From positions 1 through 20,453 of IMG/VR virus record IMGVR_UViG_3300044825_002320: DNA of 20,453 nucleotides; one strand, 5' to 3'. A program made the position numbers and the translations under genes. Numbering within the stretch: the first letter of the stretch is position 1; each line of letters begins with the position of its first letter. This stretch comes from a virus. Below are positions 8,001 to 15,219 of the stretch, piece after piece. Under the pieces are notes generated by a model. The model saw only the letters and a program-made list of their open reading frames with translations. It had not been told where the DNA came from and ran no database searches.

Positions 8001-10298
8001 GCTCCGATTGGAGGCGCTACCGATGTGGCCAGTAAGCTTGATGTATACGATAAAGCGTATACCTCGGTTGATGAATTAAAAGCAAAGGCTGCTGAAGAAA
8101 ACTTTCCAATCGGTTCAAACACATCATCGCTATTTTCCAAATACTCAGGCTATAAAGACGAAGCTTCTACGCTTGAGTCATTTCAAAAATATGCAGATCC
8201 ATTAGCTACTACAGTCCAAGAAGCTAGAGAATTTCTTGCTGCAAACGGTTACACAAACCCAACTGATGCAGACATACAAAATGTTATCAATGAAGTAGTT
8301 AGAACAAGTACAACCATCAGAGGTCCGTTTGGATCATCATTTAGAGTTCCATTAACGGAAGTTAGGGTTCGCCCTGAATCATCTGCGATAACTCAAGCAG
8401 AAGCAGTAGCAGATCCAAATGTATTTGATATTAACGAAGTCAAAGCTGCTGCAGCCGCTGAAGGGTATGCGCTTACTGATGAGCAAGCTAAACAAATTGT
8501 AAAAGAAGCAAACGAACAGGAGGCAACTGCTGCCTATAGGGCATCGATTGATCCGCTAGCCGTTACTCAAGCTGAAGCAGCAGACTTTTTTAATCGTTAT
8601 GGTTATGTGCCAAACGATGATCAGCTCAGGTTGTTTATAGCATCAAAGCCCGAACAAGAAGTTTTGGCAGATGTTGATCGGTATGTCAATCCAAGACAGA
8701 TGACACTTGCTGAACTTGAGTCGCTTGCTGCTGCTCAGGGTTACAAGCTGTCATCGGATGATATTAAGAATTTTGTTTCGCAAGGATTGTTGCCAACTTT
8801 TGAAGCAGAACAAGCTGAAAAGTTTAATAAGTACGCCGATCCTCTCGCCACAATCGAAAGCGAAGCCCGCGAGTTCTTGGCTAATCAGGGGTACAGAAAC
8901 CCGACTCAAGCCGATGTTAATAAAATCGTTGGTCAAATTCTTGAATCAAAAGCTCAGCAAGAAGCAATTGGGATTGCCGATCCAAATGTATTCGATATAG
9001 GTGAGGTCAAGGCTGCTGCGGCTGCTGAAAACTTTAACCTTACTGATGAGCAGGCTGCCGCTTTAGCAAGGGAAGTAAACGAACAAGAGGCGACAAGACT
9101 TTATCGGTCAGAAATTGACCCATTTGCGGTAACTCAACAAGAAGCTCAGGAGTTTTTCGACACATTCGGATATAAGCCTGAGACAGATGAGTTAATTCAA
9201 TTTAGTGTTTCTCGACCGGAAGCGGAAGTAAAGCCCGAAGTTGGTCAGTACGTCGATCCTCGGCAGATGACACAACAAGAGGCGGAAGCTTTATTCGGAA
9301 AAGAGGAATATAAATTAGATCCGGATGAGGTTTTGCAGTTTGTCCGCCAGGGCAAAGACATTCAGCAGGCTCAGGTTGAAGCAGATATCCGTAAATATAT
9401 CGATGAGCAGACCATCAAGGTTCCTGAGCTCATGGAATACTATCGAAGCCTTGGCATCGATGTGCCCGCTCCTGAAGATGTCACTCCGTATATTGGTCAG
9501 TTTGTAGAGGCAGATGTATTTAAAGACTTAGCCGCGAAGTCAGATGCCCTCAAATTAAATGCACTGAAGTACAAAATAGCCCAAGATCAAGAGGCGGCCC
9601 GCCGCAGAAGTCTTGGTCAGGCAGGGCTAGCTCTAGTCACGGGATCGGGTGTAACACCAGAGGAAACCGCCAGCGCTCCGTTGGGGCCTTTTATTACCTC
9701 ACGAATCAAACAGCAAGAATTTGTCAGCCCCCTTGAGGAGTTCATGAAGGAGGCTAAAACCGGTGATTTCACCGAAACCGAGCTAATTCAGCCCTCGGTG
9801 GAACCCGCGCCAGAACTGGCCGAAAATACGCAACAAGGAGGAATCATGCCCAGTTATTTCACCTATGGGGAGCCGACTGATATCGACCAGCTTTTCAGTC
9901 CACCCACAGGTTTCGCAACCAACTTCAACCCCTTTGGTAACTTTATGGCTGCCCAAGGGGGCCTGGCCGTCCCTCCGATGGCCACCGGGGGGTTGCCGGT
10001 TGTGCATCATTCCGGGAAGCTGCGGCGTGACTATCGGCAGGGGGATGCGGTGTCCGGCCCCGGAGATGGGCAGTCAGACGACATCCCTGCCATGCTGGCC
10101 GACGGGGAGTTCGTGATCCCCGCTGATGTGGTCGCAGCCTTAGGGAACGGATCAACCAAGGCAGGCTCTGACAAGCTATATGACATGATGCATTCGATCC
10201 GGGCGCACCACCGCTCTGCTAGACCTAAAGACCTACCCCCGCCGGCAAAATCAAGCCCGCTGGATTATTTAAGTTCCCGGAAAAAGGCCAGGAGATAA
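5055..10298 (+). CDS. Giant internal virion / ejection-type protein (1747 aa)
   Basis: The largest gene in the window. Regions in order: an acidic amphipathic N-terminus with ALDNPVKTVAQIYAIVTPGMQWLL; an Ala/Gly-rich region to about 290; a Lys/Asn/Gln-rich coiled-coil-like region, about 295-450; a DPxEYR...DPYSHWLSTGQY motif at 455-490; a hydrophobic, glycine-rich region about 795-990 containing PEAAQGGQEKLAENIALQ (942-959), a motif I associate with giant phage virion proteins; an array of 45-50-residue repeats, 998-1491; and a GC-rich C-terminus with SGPGDGQSDDIPAMLADGEF, a motif frequent at the ends of large phage virion proteins. Likely role: stored in the head and ejected with DNA to help cross the envelope, as T7 gp15/gp16 are; that is by analogy. 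An AGGGAGG site lies upstream of ATG 5055. A strong in-frame internal start occurs at 9846. Lower G/C from the start to about 9590, then much higher (42 of 60 at 10021-10080). Confidence 0.7.
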   Translation: MGWVRDRLDDAEDAVSDAVEWVADEVIEPAVELVGDVIQSALDNPVKTVAQIYAIVTPGMQWLLPVIEGVDVAAKGGDLEDVAKAVAISVIAQEAGSRVGQSVSASTSNAATAANYGTNYASQQTAALAAQEAGMQTAGQIAGNIAGSAAASGTVAVVTGQDPVKAMVAGGVNAAVPAVLGQVEGFRNLTPSTQKIIETAVKTQLAGGDVGAAVIRSAIVSSQLATDTIRKLDPNNTLSRGQQSILADVVTAASVAAFTNGNVNSAIQKELFNAGAKVLGDMAKGKFTELTTGTQKSSEKISNLASQIEANEAKQNLIVNDYKVVADQLNTRIAEQDRLKKLMDDEVFYANSYVKEYNAGNYTDRDGVQKFIDRANKAVENYNAYVTSLNTDYEKYFKPTLDKAASDLNSLKIPHEQLVADFGKEQENLKNLASQLGKEVETIQRGVERSFVGVMDTNFNPDEYRKINKLDASVDPYSHWLSTGQYQNLPTNYKAAESATYDEQARLLTESLAARDLKLTNLTKEDRNRFYETIEKKYGSDYSALRNATIADLDIDNIFKTSSSLTVNQDFSKEAYSEGNRPSPTTYSAPDGYKLASQDDIYNDRAILTPTSNGSFAWLTEDPTTRTDGYFWDPQRGEKVLRISITGVGSQEDTGGVNNTLSQLRDNDPLGWFEMFQDFLPDDKQKAGLGEDVYNFIKDAYSNFKGSLDPGTQQALAKFAAAAKPESTTIDLLSGVLNGFKAITDAFGADNSVSKAIGNARGYLQSLYSAEAIGDKRLQSQIIAEARDKGVLDQVIAAVEAIAAYPGVMVEAAGTIVPTVMTAMASSVMGAAPVVARLSQYGVGAVSGAGIIKGTIYEETKAALIAAGVDRGTAELKAQQAQAYNGKNLDSIVAGALLGVVAGGTGVEKAVVAQVAGDIADRVAAKTLAKQFVVGGLKEGIPEAAQGGQEKLAENIALQREGFAVPTWRGVAVAGTLEGLAGAPIGGATDVASKLDVYDKAYTSVDELKAKAAEENFPIGSNTSSLFSKYSGYKDEASTLESFQKYADPLATTVQEAREFLAANGYTNPTDADIQNVINEVVRTSTTIRGPFGSSFRVPLTEVRVRPESSAITQAEAVADPNVFDINEVKAAAAAEGYALTDEQAKQIVKEANEQEATAAYRASIDPLAVTQAEAADFFNRYGYVPNDDQLRLFIASKPEQEVLADVDRYVNPRQMTLAELESLAAAQGYKLSSDDIKNFVSQGLLPTFEAEQAEKFNKYADPLATIESEAREFLANQGYRNPTQADVNKIVGQILESKAQQEAIGIADPNVFDIGEVKAAAAAENFNLTDEQAAALAREVNEQEATRLYRSEIDPFAVTQQEAQEFFDTFGYKPETDELIQFSVSRPEAEVKPEVGQYVDPRQMTQQEAEALFGKEEYKLDPDEVLQFVRQGKDIQQAQVEADIRKYIDEQTIKVPELMEYYRSLGIDVPAPEDVTPYIGQFVEADVFKDLAAKSDALKLNALKYKIAQDQEAARRRSLGQAGLALVTGSGVTPEETASAPLGPFITSRIKQQEFVSPLEEFMKEAKTGDFTETELIQPSVEPAPELAENTQQGGIMPSYFTYGEPTDIDQLFSPPTGFATNFNPFGNFMAAQGGLAVPPMATGGLPVVHHSGKLRRDYRQGDAVSGPGDGQSDDIPAMLADGEFVIPADVVAALGNGSTKAGSDKLYDMMHSIRAHHRSARPKDLPPPAKSSPLDYLSSRKKARR
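8046..9527 (+). repeat. Degenerate 45-50-aa repeat array with 189-aa super-repeat
   Basis: Residues 998-1491 of the 1747-residue protein are tandem units of the form DP-x-x-x-T-x-x-EA-x-x-F/A-x-x-x-GY-x-x-x-x-D-x-x-x-x-x-V. Unit starts at about Y998, Y1046, D1120, I1165, Y1210, Y1260, D1309, I1354, Y1399 and Y1448. Units 2-5 (call them A, B, C, D) recur as units 6-9: DPNVFDI at 1120 and 1309, IDPLAVTQ/IDPFAVTQ at 1165 and 1354, and YVNPRQMT/YVDPRQMT at 1210 and 1399. Each pair is exactly 189 residues (567 bases) apart. The first A unit has about 25 extra residues. Repeat identity is still visible in the DNA (TCCAAATGTATT at 8414 and, with the same spacing, at 8981). Confidence 0.85.
9835..9848 (+). 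promoter_or_regulatory. Strong internal ribosome site and in-frame ATG inside the giant gene
   Basis: AAGGAGG at 9835-9841 is followed four bases later by ATG at 9846-9848, in frame with the 1747-residue protein at Met1598. Initiation there would yield a separate 150-residue protein ending at 10298, beginning MPSYFTYGEPTDIDQLF and carrying the SGPGDGQSDDIPAMLADGEF motif. It is a better ribosome site than that of most genes in the window. It could be chance in a GGAGGA (Gly-Gly) context. Confidence 0.5.
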
Positions 10299-10301
10299 GA
10301 A

Positions 10302-11330
10302 ATGTCGATTACCCAAGGCGCACCCTTACCCGATATAACGACGACCGAAACCAAAGCGCAGGCGGTCCCAAGTTATTACACCGATTATCTCCAAGACATC
10401 TCTCAGGCCGGTCAGACGGCTATGGGCAGATCGGCAGCCGAAGGAATCGCTGCCTATGACCCGCTACAGACTTTAGGTTACGGACAAGTTGAGACTGCCG
10501 CCGGGGCCTACCGACCCGGGCTAACTGCCGCCGGGCAGACGGCAGCCGCCGCTGCAGGGGGTATTGATCCCACTCGAATCAGCGCCCTGATGGACCCCTA
10601 CCAGCAGGCCGTGGTTGATGAGATGGCCAGGCTTCAGCAAAGGAACATCCAACAGTCGGTGCTCCCCTCTTTAAAAGGCGCTTTTGTGGGCTCCGGCGGT
10701 CTCGGTGGCCAAAGATATGCCGCAGCCACTGGGCAGACCTTAGCCGAGATGCAGCGAAACCTGATGGGCCAGCAGACGGGAGCCCTTTCCTCCGGATACC
10801 AAAACGCCCTGAAGGCTGCCTTAGATGAGCTGCAGATACGGAATCAGGCCGCTCAAACCCAAGCCAAGATCGCCCAGCAAGAGCAGGAGTTAGGTTTGAC
10901 CGGAGCTGGAGCTTTAACCAAGGCCGGAGCTGAGCGGCAGGCTTACGAGCAGAGCATCCTAGACTACCCCTTAAAGCAGGCTACAGCAGCGGCCGGTTTG
11001 ATGCGCGGTTATCAAGTGCCGATTAGCACCACGGAGACCTTCAAAGGACCGAAGGCCGGGGTGTATCAGCAATCACCGCTAGCAAATATTCTCGGTGTAC
11101 TTTCAACCCTTGGATCAATTCGCCCAGGTTCGGTGACTTATGACAAAGACGGCAAACCAATTGCTAGCGATAGTCTTTTGAAAATGGGTATGGATTACTT
11201 AAAAAATTTAAATTTCCCCGTATTTGGTTCTAGTGGAGAGCCATTGAGCGCTGAAGAAGCTGCTGATTGGTGGGGCGGATTCGACATTACAGGGAAAAGA
11301 GGCGGTCTTGCTTCAATCCGCAGGAGATAG
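10302..11330 (+). CDS. Internal virion protein-like, Ala/Gln-rich (342 aa)
   Basis: A 342-residue protein rich in Ala, Gln and Gly. Its core, about residues 95-200, is helical with MDPYQQAVVDEMARLQQRNI, LPSLKGAFVGSGGLGGQRYA and repeated Gln/Ala heptad-like segments; I associate this pattern with podovirus internal virion or ejection proteins lying next to the giant one. The C-terminus carries a short AT-rich segment (about 11080-11330) ending RGGLASIRRR. AGGAG lies just before ATG 10302, three bases after the previous stop, and the gene is followed three bases later by the next. The C-terminal change in composition (38 of 60 G/C at 10681-10740 against 19 of 60 at 11161-11220) suggests that the end was exchanged. 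No enzymatic motif seen. Confidence 0.6.
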   Translation: MSITQGAPLPDITTTETKAQAVPSYYTDYLQDISQAGQTAMGRSAAEGIAAYDPLQTLGYGQVETAAGAYRPGLTAAGQTAAAAAGGIDPTRISALMDPYQQAVVDEMARLQQRNIQQSVLPSLKGAFVGSGGLGGQRYAAATGQTLAEMQRNLMGQQTGALSSGYQNALKAALDELQIRNQAAQTQAKIAQQEQELGLTGAGALTKAGAERQAYEQSILDYPLKQATAAAGLMRGYQVPISTTETFKGPKAGVYQQSPLANILGVLSTLGSIRPGSVTYDKDGKPIASDSLLKMGMDYLKNLNFPVFGSSGEPLSAEEAADWWGGFDITGKRGGLASIRRR

Positions 11331-11333
11331 GTC

Positions 11334-13082
11334 ATGGCCGAAAAAACAGTAGGCGGTTACCTTCCGGGACAAGACCCGGAATCGGTGATGGCGAATATGA
11401 GATATCAGCAGGCCCAAGATCGGATGCGGGCGGCTCTTGAGGCCAGGCAGAATCGATTCTTCGATCCCCAAATGTTGGCTCTTGCCCAAGGATTCTTGGC
11501 CCCAACTCAGACCGGCGGTTTCGGTGAGTCTTTAGGGATGGCCGCTAAAAACCTCCGCGAGGCTCAGGCCCAAGAGGAAAAAGAAGAGCGAGCAATTGCT
11601 GAGGCTCAACTAGGTCTTGCCGGACAAGAATTAGAGGTAGAGCGTCGCAGACAAAGGGAAAAAGAATTTCAGCGGATGTTAGGCCCTCAAGGAATGGGTC
11701 CGCAGGCAATGGGTCCATCCGGTGCGCCGACCGGGGCTTTGCCAGGTGCTCCCCGGGGTGCATTAGAGGCTCCTTCAGGCCCACAGGCCGGTGGTGCGTT
11801 GCCATCTCGCGGGCCAATCATTACCAATGAATTCGTAGCCATTCCTGTAGCTCAGCCTAATCCAAGCATTCAAACCGGCCTTGACTACCTAAGAGCCGCC
11901 TACCGAGAGGGAACGATCTCCCCGGCTGAGGCGATCAAGGCGATGAACGAGATTGAAAGGAAGAGATACATTGAGTCCCCAGGACAGTTCGTTGACCTGA
12001 AGACCGGAATGAAGCACGTCTATCGCTCCGGATCACCGGTTGATGTCCAGCTCTTCGATCCCGAGACCGGCGAGCCCACGGGTCGGACCTACAAGGTTGA
12101 TCCCGGTACGGCCGCAGCTCTTGCCCACTATCAAGCGGTCGGTGATGCAGAGAACTATCGCAAGATCGCTAAAACTGTCCTCGAAGGACCGTTGCGTCAG
12201 CGGGTTGAAGCTCCGAAACCCGCCGCGGGTGAGCCACCGAAACCTGAGGGTGCGCCGGCCGAAGTTACCAGGCCCGGAGAGCCTCCGAAGCCGCCGGAGA
12301 CAACCCCGGCCGGTGCGCCGAGAACCCGACTCTTCTCCACAGAAGAGCTTGCCGCTCGGGCTGCGGGAATGGAAGAGGAGGCCAAGCTCGAAGCTAAACG
12401 AACCGTTGGTGAGAAGTCGGAATACATTGAGGCGGGACGCAGTGTCACCCCGAGATTGGCCACGATCAATAGCCTTTACCCGATCGCCTCAGGTCAGAAT
12501 GCAAAGCAAATCTTCGGTGTGTTTGAGCGCCCGGATGTGGCCAGTGCAATCAAGACCCTCATTGAGGGTGGCATCGGAAGCAGAAACTTCCAGCTCACGC
12601 TACCCGCCTTCCGTAAGGCATTGACCAACGCAGGACTACCGCAAGAGCTCATCAACCAAGCTCAGATGGCCTATTCCCTGATGGCTCAGGTTCAGCTTGA
12701 GACCGCCAAGTTAGGTCAAGGCCAAGGTGCTGTGTCGAACTTTGAGCGTGACTTGTTTGCCCAAGCGTCTATTGCCGCAACCGACAATCCAGCCGTTATT
12801 TTGGCTAAGCTCGATATGCTGAAAGCCCGGGCTGAGCTTGACCGTGAGCGCAGCAAGATGGTCAGGCAGTACAAAGGAAGCATCGACGACTTAGTTGAGA
12901 GCGCTGAGTGGACACGGGCGACCACTGATTATCTAAACAAGATTAGTCAGATCTTTGGCCAACGTCTAGCCGGTGCCCCTGTCTCTCAAAATCCCCAGCC
13001 GAACATCCCGGGGGCAGCCCCAAAGGCTTCCGGTCGGGATAATCAAGGCGCTGCATCCAGACTTCCGGAGGGTGTGAGGTAA
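11334..13082 (+). CDS. Internal virion-type structural protein with coiled coil and Pro-rich linkers (582 aa)
   Basis: Residues 15-115 are a long charged helix or coiled coil (FFDPQMLALAQGFLAPTQTG, then Arg/Glu/Gln-rich repeats). Residues 116-160 are Gly/Pro/Met-rich (GPQGMGPQAMGPSGAPTG). Residues 295-332 are a Lys/Pro/Glu linker (KPEGAPAEVTRPGEPPKPP). Residues 335-540 are again helical, with GIGSRNFQLTLPAFRKALTN. The order helix, flexible linker, helix suits a protein that must unfold and pass through a narrow portal, but I can name no family. AGGAG precedes ATG 11334. Between two other internal virion-type genes, so a virion role is likely. Confidence 0.6.
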   Translation: MAEKTVGGYLPGQDPESVMANMRYQQAQDRMRAALEARQNRFFDPQMLALAQGFLAPTQTGGFGESLGMAAKNLREAQAQEEKEERAIAEAQLGLAGQELEVERRRQREKEFQRMLGPQGMGPQAMGPSGAPTGALPGAPRGALEAPSGPQAGGALPSRGPIITNEFVAIPVAQPNPSIQTGLDYLRAAYREGTISPAEAIKAMNEIERKRYIESPGQFVDLKTGMKHVYRSGSPVDVQLFDPETGEPTGRTYKVDPGTAAALAHYQAVGDAENYRKIAKTVLEGPLRQRVEAPKPAAGEPPKPEGAPAEVTRPGEPPKPPETTPAGAPRTRLFSTEELAARAAGMEEEAKLEAKRTVGEKSEYIEAGRSVTPRLATINSLYPIASGQNAKQIFGVFERPDVASAIKTLIEGGIGSRNFQLTLPAFRKALTNAGLPQELINQAQMAYSLMAQVQLETAKLGQGQGAVSNFERDLFAQASIAATDNPAVILAKLDMLKARAELDRERSKMVRQYKGSIDDLVESAEWTRATTDYLNKISQIFGQRLAGAPVSQNPQPNIPGAAPKASGRDNQGAASRLPEGVR

Positions 13083-13084
13083 CT

Positions 13085-14452
13085 ATGGAAGACTTGCCGT
13101 TTTACTCTTCGCTAAACGAAACCCAAAAGGTCTACGCCGATAAGATCGCGGCTGAGGCCCGCCGGATGGGTATCTCTCCTAAGCTTGCGGTATCGATTGC
13201 CTATCAGGAAAGCCGCCTAAATCCTCGGGTGAGCGCCGGATCTGCCGGTGAGATTGGGATCATGCAGGTCAAACCCACCACCGCAAAAGAGGTGGGCATC
13301 GATGAGAAAGATCTCGCCAACCCGGATAAGAACATTGAGGCCGGTCTCAGATATCTGAAGAAATCTTTAGATTTGAGCGAAGGCGATGAGCGCTTAGCGG
13401 CTGCGGGGTATAACGCCGGTATCAATCATTCCTTCTTTTCTCCCCAAGGCACGACCCTCCCGGATACGACCATCCGATATTTGGCTGACCTAAAGGGTTA
13501 TAACGCCTTCTCTCCGAAGCCGGAGCCGGCGCCTGGTCCGAGCGAAGAGGATATCGGTCAGTCGAAAGCTGAAACCATCGGTGGAGCTGCCGGGGCTATT
13601 TTAGGCAGTGGAGTGACAACAAAACGTGCCGCTATGGATCTATTGACCGCCGGGGGTAAGAAGGCCGCGAGTGTGTTGGGGCAACCCCCCGCAGCACCTA
13701 CCCCATCTGCACCACCGGGAGCCGCGCCGGGAATGCCGGGAGCAGCACCTGCAGCCGCGCCTGGGGCACCAGCTCCGGGAGCACCTGCCGGCCCAAGAGC
13801 CACCGGCCCGGGAAGCGCGACCTTTAACTACGCTAAAGCCTTTGGGCTACCTGACATTGAGGCGCAACGTGCTCTCGGTTTAGGGAAAGAATCCGGCGAG
13901 GTTTGGGATCTGATGAGTAAGCGTCAGCAGGCCCTAACCGACATCGGACAAAGGTTCCCGACTGAGCGGTATATCGAAAATCCACGCTTTGGTGGCCTGA
14001 TGACTCCGGATCAAGGTCCGGGGCCGCGGGCATCCTTTGTAAGCCAACCTGGGGGTCTACAGCCCCTCCCACCGCGGGCGCCGATACCGGTCACTCCCCC
14101 ATCGAAAGGAGCCCTGGAGCGGGTTACCAGCCTTTTTGAAAGCATGATTGAACCAGGATCGCCCACAAGAACCCTAGGTAGGGCAGCAATTCGATATGCA
14201 GCCCCGCCGCTTGCCCTGTATCAGACCGGCACCGAGCTGGGATCGCTTGTGTCTGAAAGCGAGAGGGAGAAGCCGGATTACGCCAAGATGGCGCTTTCCG
14301 GGATCGGAGCCTTGGGAGCGCTTGGTTCGATGTTCCCGGCCACTGCCCCCATTGGAATCCCGCTAGCGATCGGTGCCCCGGCTATTCAATATTTGCGGGA
14401 AAGAAAGCCAGAGCCGCCACCTTCTGGCTTACCTGAATTCACCGCACCCTAG
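13085..14452 (+). CDS. Virion lytic transglycosylase (SLT domain, GH23-like)
   Basis: A 455-residue protein whose first 115 residues are a soluble lytic transglycosylase domain: IAYQESRLNP with the catalytic Glu42, GEIGIMQVKP (55-64), NIEAGLRYL (83-91) and AAGYNAG (106-112) are the four hallmark motifs. Such enzymes cleave the glycan strands of peptidoglycan at the start of infection so that DNA and internal proteins can pass. A flexible Ala/Pro/Gly-rich linker follows at 201-242, then a helical part and a glycine-rich hydrophobic segment at about 400-440 (SGIGALGALGSMFPATAPIG) that might insert in membrane. There is no signal peptide, which fits a virion protein rather than the lysis endolysin. 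It ends the rightward operon. GGAGGG is upstream and the gene starts two bases after the previous stop. Confidence 0.9.
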   Translation: MEDLPFYSSLNETQKVYADKIAAEARRMGISPKLAVSIAYQESRLNPRVSAGSAGEIGIMQVKPTTAKEVGIDEKDLANPDKNIEAGLRYLKKSLDLSEGDERLAAAGYNAGINHSFFSPQGTTLPDTTIRYLADLKGYNAFSPKPEPAPGPSEEDIGQSKAETIGGAAGAILGSGVTTKRAAMDLLTAGGKKAASVLGQPPAAPTPSAPPGAAPGMPGAAPAAAPGAPAPGAPAGPRATGPGSATFNYAKAFGLPDIEAQRALGLGKESGEVWDLMSKRQQALTDIGQRFPTERYIENPRFGGLMTPDQGPGPRASFVSQPGGLQPLPPRAPIPVTPPSKGALERVTSLFESMIEPGSPTRTLGRAAIRYAAPPLALYQTGTELGSLVSESEREKPDYAKMALSGIGALGALGSMFPATAPIGIPLAIGAPAIQYLRERKPEPPPSGLPEFTAP

Positions 14453-14498
14453 TGTCTCCTCGGAAGGTGTGCGGATTCCTTCCCGCCCCTTCTGTTTT

Positions 14499-14523
14499 GC
14501 CCAGGTCCGCCTGGGCTTTTTTT
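14499..14523 (+). terminator. Intrinsic terminator of the rightward late operon
   Basis: A 7-bp perfect stem GCCCAGG / CCTGGGC with a TCCG loop (14499-14516) is followed by seven T (14517-14523). It ends the + transcript 46 bases after the transglycosylase stop. On the - strand the hairpin is followed by A and C rather than a U tract, so it does not obviously end the leftward transcript, whose last stop codon (14522-14524) overlaps the T run. Confidence 0.9.
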
Positions 14524-14782
14524 AGGTAATGCGGTGAAACTTCTCAACAGTCCGGACTAGGGTCTTTACGCGGTCAAGTAAGGCATCCCCGTTCTCAGTA
14601 AGATTGATCCCAAGCATGAAGTCCAAGACCTCATCTTCAGTCATGGGTTTGCGTTGAGCTAAAGCGAAGGCTGCGACCTTCTGCCCGAACTCTAGGACAT
14701 CCACATCGTTCGCGTAAAAGCCGGCCGGATCTTTGAAATTGCAGTGAAAGAAGACCTGCTTTATGTCCTCAGGATTTAGCAT
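14522..14782 (-). CDS. Unknown 86-aa protein, end of the leftward operon
   Basis: Last gene of the leftward operon: an 86-residue, acidic protein, probably all-helical, with Phe-rich N-terminal part (VFFHCNFKDPAGFYAND) and a second half reading MTEDEVLDFMLGINLTENGD. I do not recognise a family and see no enzyme or DNA-binding motif. ATG 14782 overlaps the stop of the preceding gene by 14 bases. Its stop overlaps the terminator of the opposing late operon, so transcripts from both directions meet here. Confidence 0.6.
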   Translation of the reverse strand: MLNPEDIKQVFFHCNFKDPAGFYANDVDVLEFGQKVAAFALAQRKPMTEDEVLDFMLGINLTENGDALLDRVKTLVRTVEKFHRIT

Positions 14783-15008
14783 TTTCTCTTGCCTCTAACA
14801 TTGCATCTGCCCATTCGTAAGAGGCATTGGCTACTACTTCAATCTTTATGTCTTTTTTGCCAATTGCTACTTGAATTTCCGTCATGGACATTAAACTTTG
14901 CATCGCCTTAGCCGCAAAGTAATCACGCAGGGTCATGCCACCTTTAGTCGCATTGCCCCATTCATTCGTAGAGCCATCCGGAAACGCTGGTCCACCTGTT
15001 TTATTCAT
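14769..15008 (-). CDS. Conserved phage protein with GGPAFP and GMTLRDYFAAKAM motifs (79 aa)
   Basis: A 79-residue protein beginning MNKTGGPAFPDG and containing GMTLRDYFAAKAMQSLMS and YEWADAMLEARENA. This motif order is shared by a very common family of small phage and prophage proteins of unknown function, and it is almost full length here. A longer frame reaches 15083, but the start at ATG 15008 is chosen because AAGGAG lies nine bases upstream and the family begins here. That ATG overlaps the previous stop by eight bases. Family good; role unknown. Confidence 0.75.
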   Translation of the reverse strand: MNKTGGPAFPDGSTNEWGNATKGGMTLRDYFAAKAMQSLMSMTEIQVAIGKKDIKIEVVANASYEWADAMLEARENAKS

Positions 15009-15219
15009 TTTTTGAATTCTCCTTTTTCCATAGCTCCCAGTTGATGATGGACTGGCGGGCGATACTTTTCTGAGGCAAGGCAATGTAAGGATTCATGATC
15101 CCGTTTAGGAACTCCTCGATCACATCGTTTTTGCTCAGAAACATCTCGTGCTGCTTGGCCTCCTCTTCGGAGGCGAAGACCTTCCCGTCCTTGGTTTGAT
15201 ATGCCTGTATTGGTTTCAT
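15001..15219 (-). CDS. Small phage protein, 72 aa, unknown
   Basis: A 72-residue protein starting MKPIQAYQTKDGKVFASEEE, an opening shared by small phage proteins in which a short beta-hairpin ('sequence of a field in a record, -xTxDGKxF') is followed by a helix rich in Glu and Ala. I know no function. The open frame extends to a TTG at 15243, but ATG 15219 lies in a tight ATGA overlap (15216-15219) with the exonuclease stop, so translation coupling makes it the better start. There is no strong ribosome site. The C-terminal half is Lys/Glu/Asn-rich. Confidence 0.65.
   Translation of the reverse strand: MKPIQAYQTKDGKVFASEEEAKQHEMFLSKNDVIEEFLNGIMNPYIALPQKSIARQSIINWELWKKENSKNE

Noticed and set aside
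8046-9527. CRISPR-like array or DNA-level tandem repeat
   Set aside because: Repeats are 135-150 bases, degenerate, in frame and coding; there are no identical short repeats with unique spacers.
13085-14452. Lysis endolysin with a holin next to it
   Set aside because: The SLT protein has long linkers and lies among internal virion genes with no holin-like or spanin-like gene beside it; a virion transglycosylase fits better.
14462-14483. GGAAGG ... CCTTCC hairpin upstream of the terminator
   Set aside because: Only six pairs across a ten-base loop and no T run; the hairpin at 14499 is the convincing one.
15009-15083. 25-codon N-terminal extension of the GGPAFP protein
   Set aside because: It overlaps the previous gene heavily; AAGGAG and the family-typical opening favour ATG 15008.
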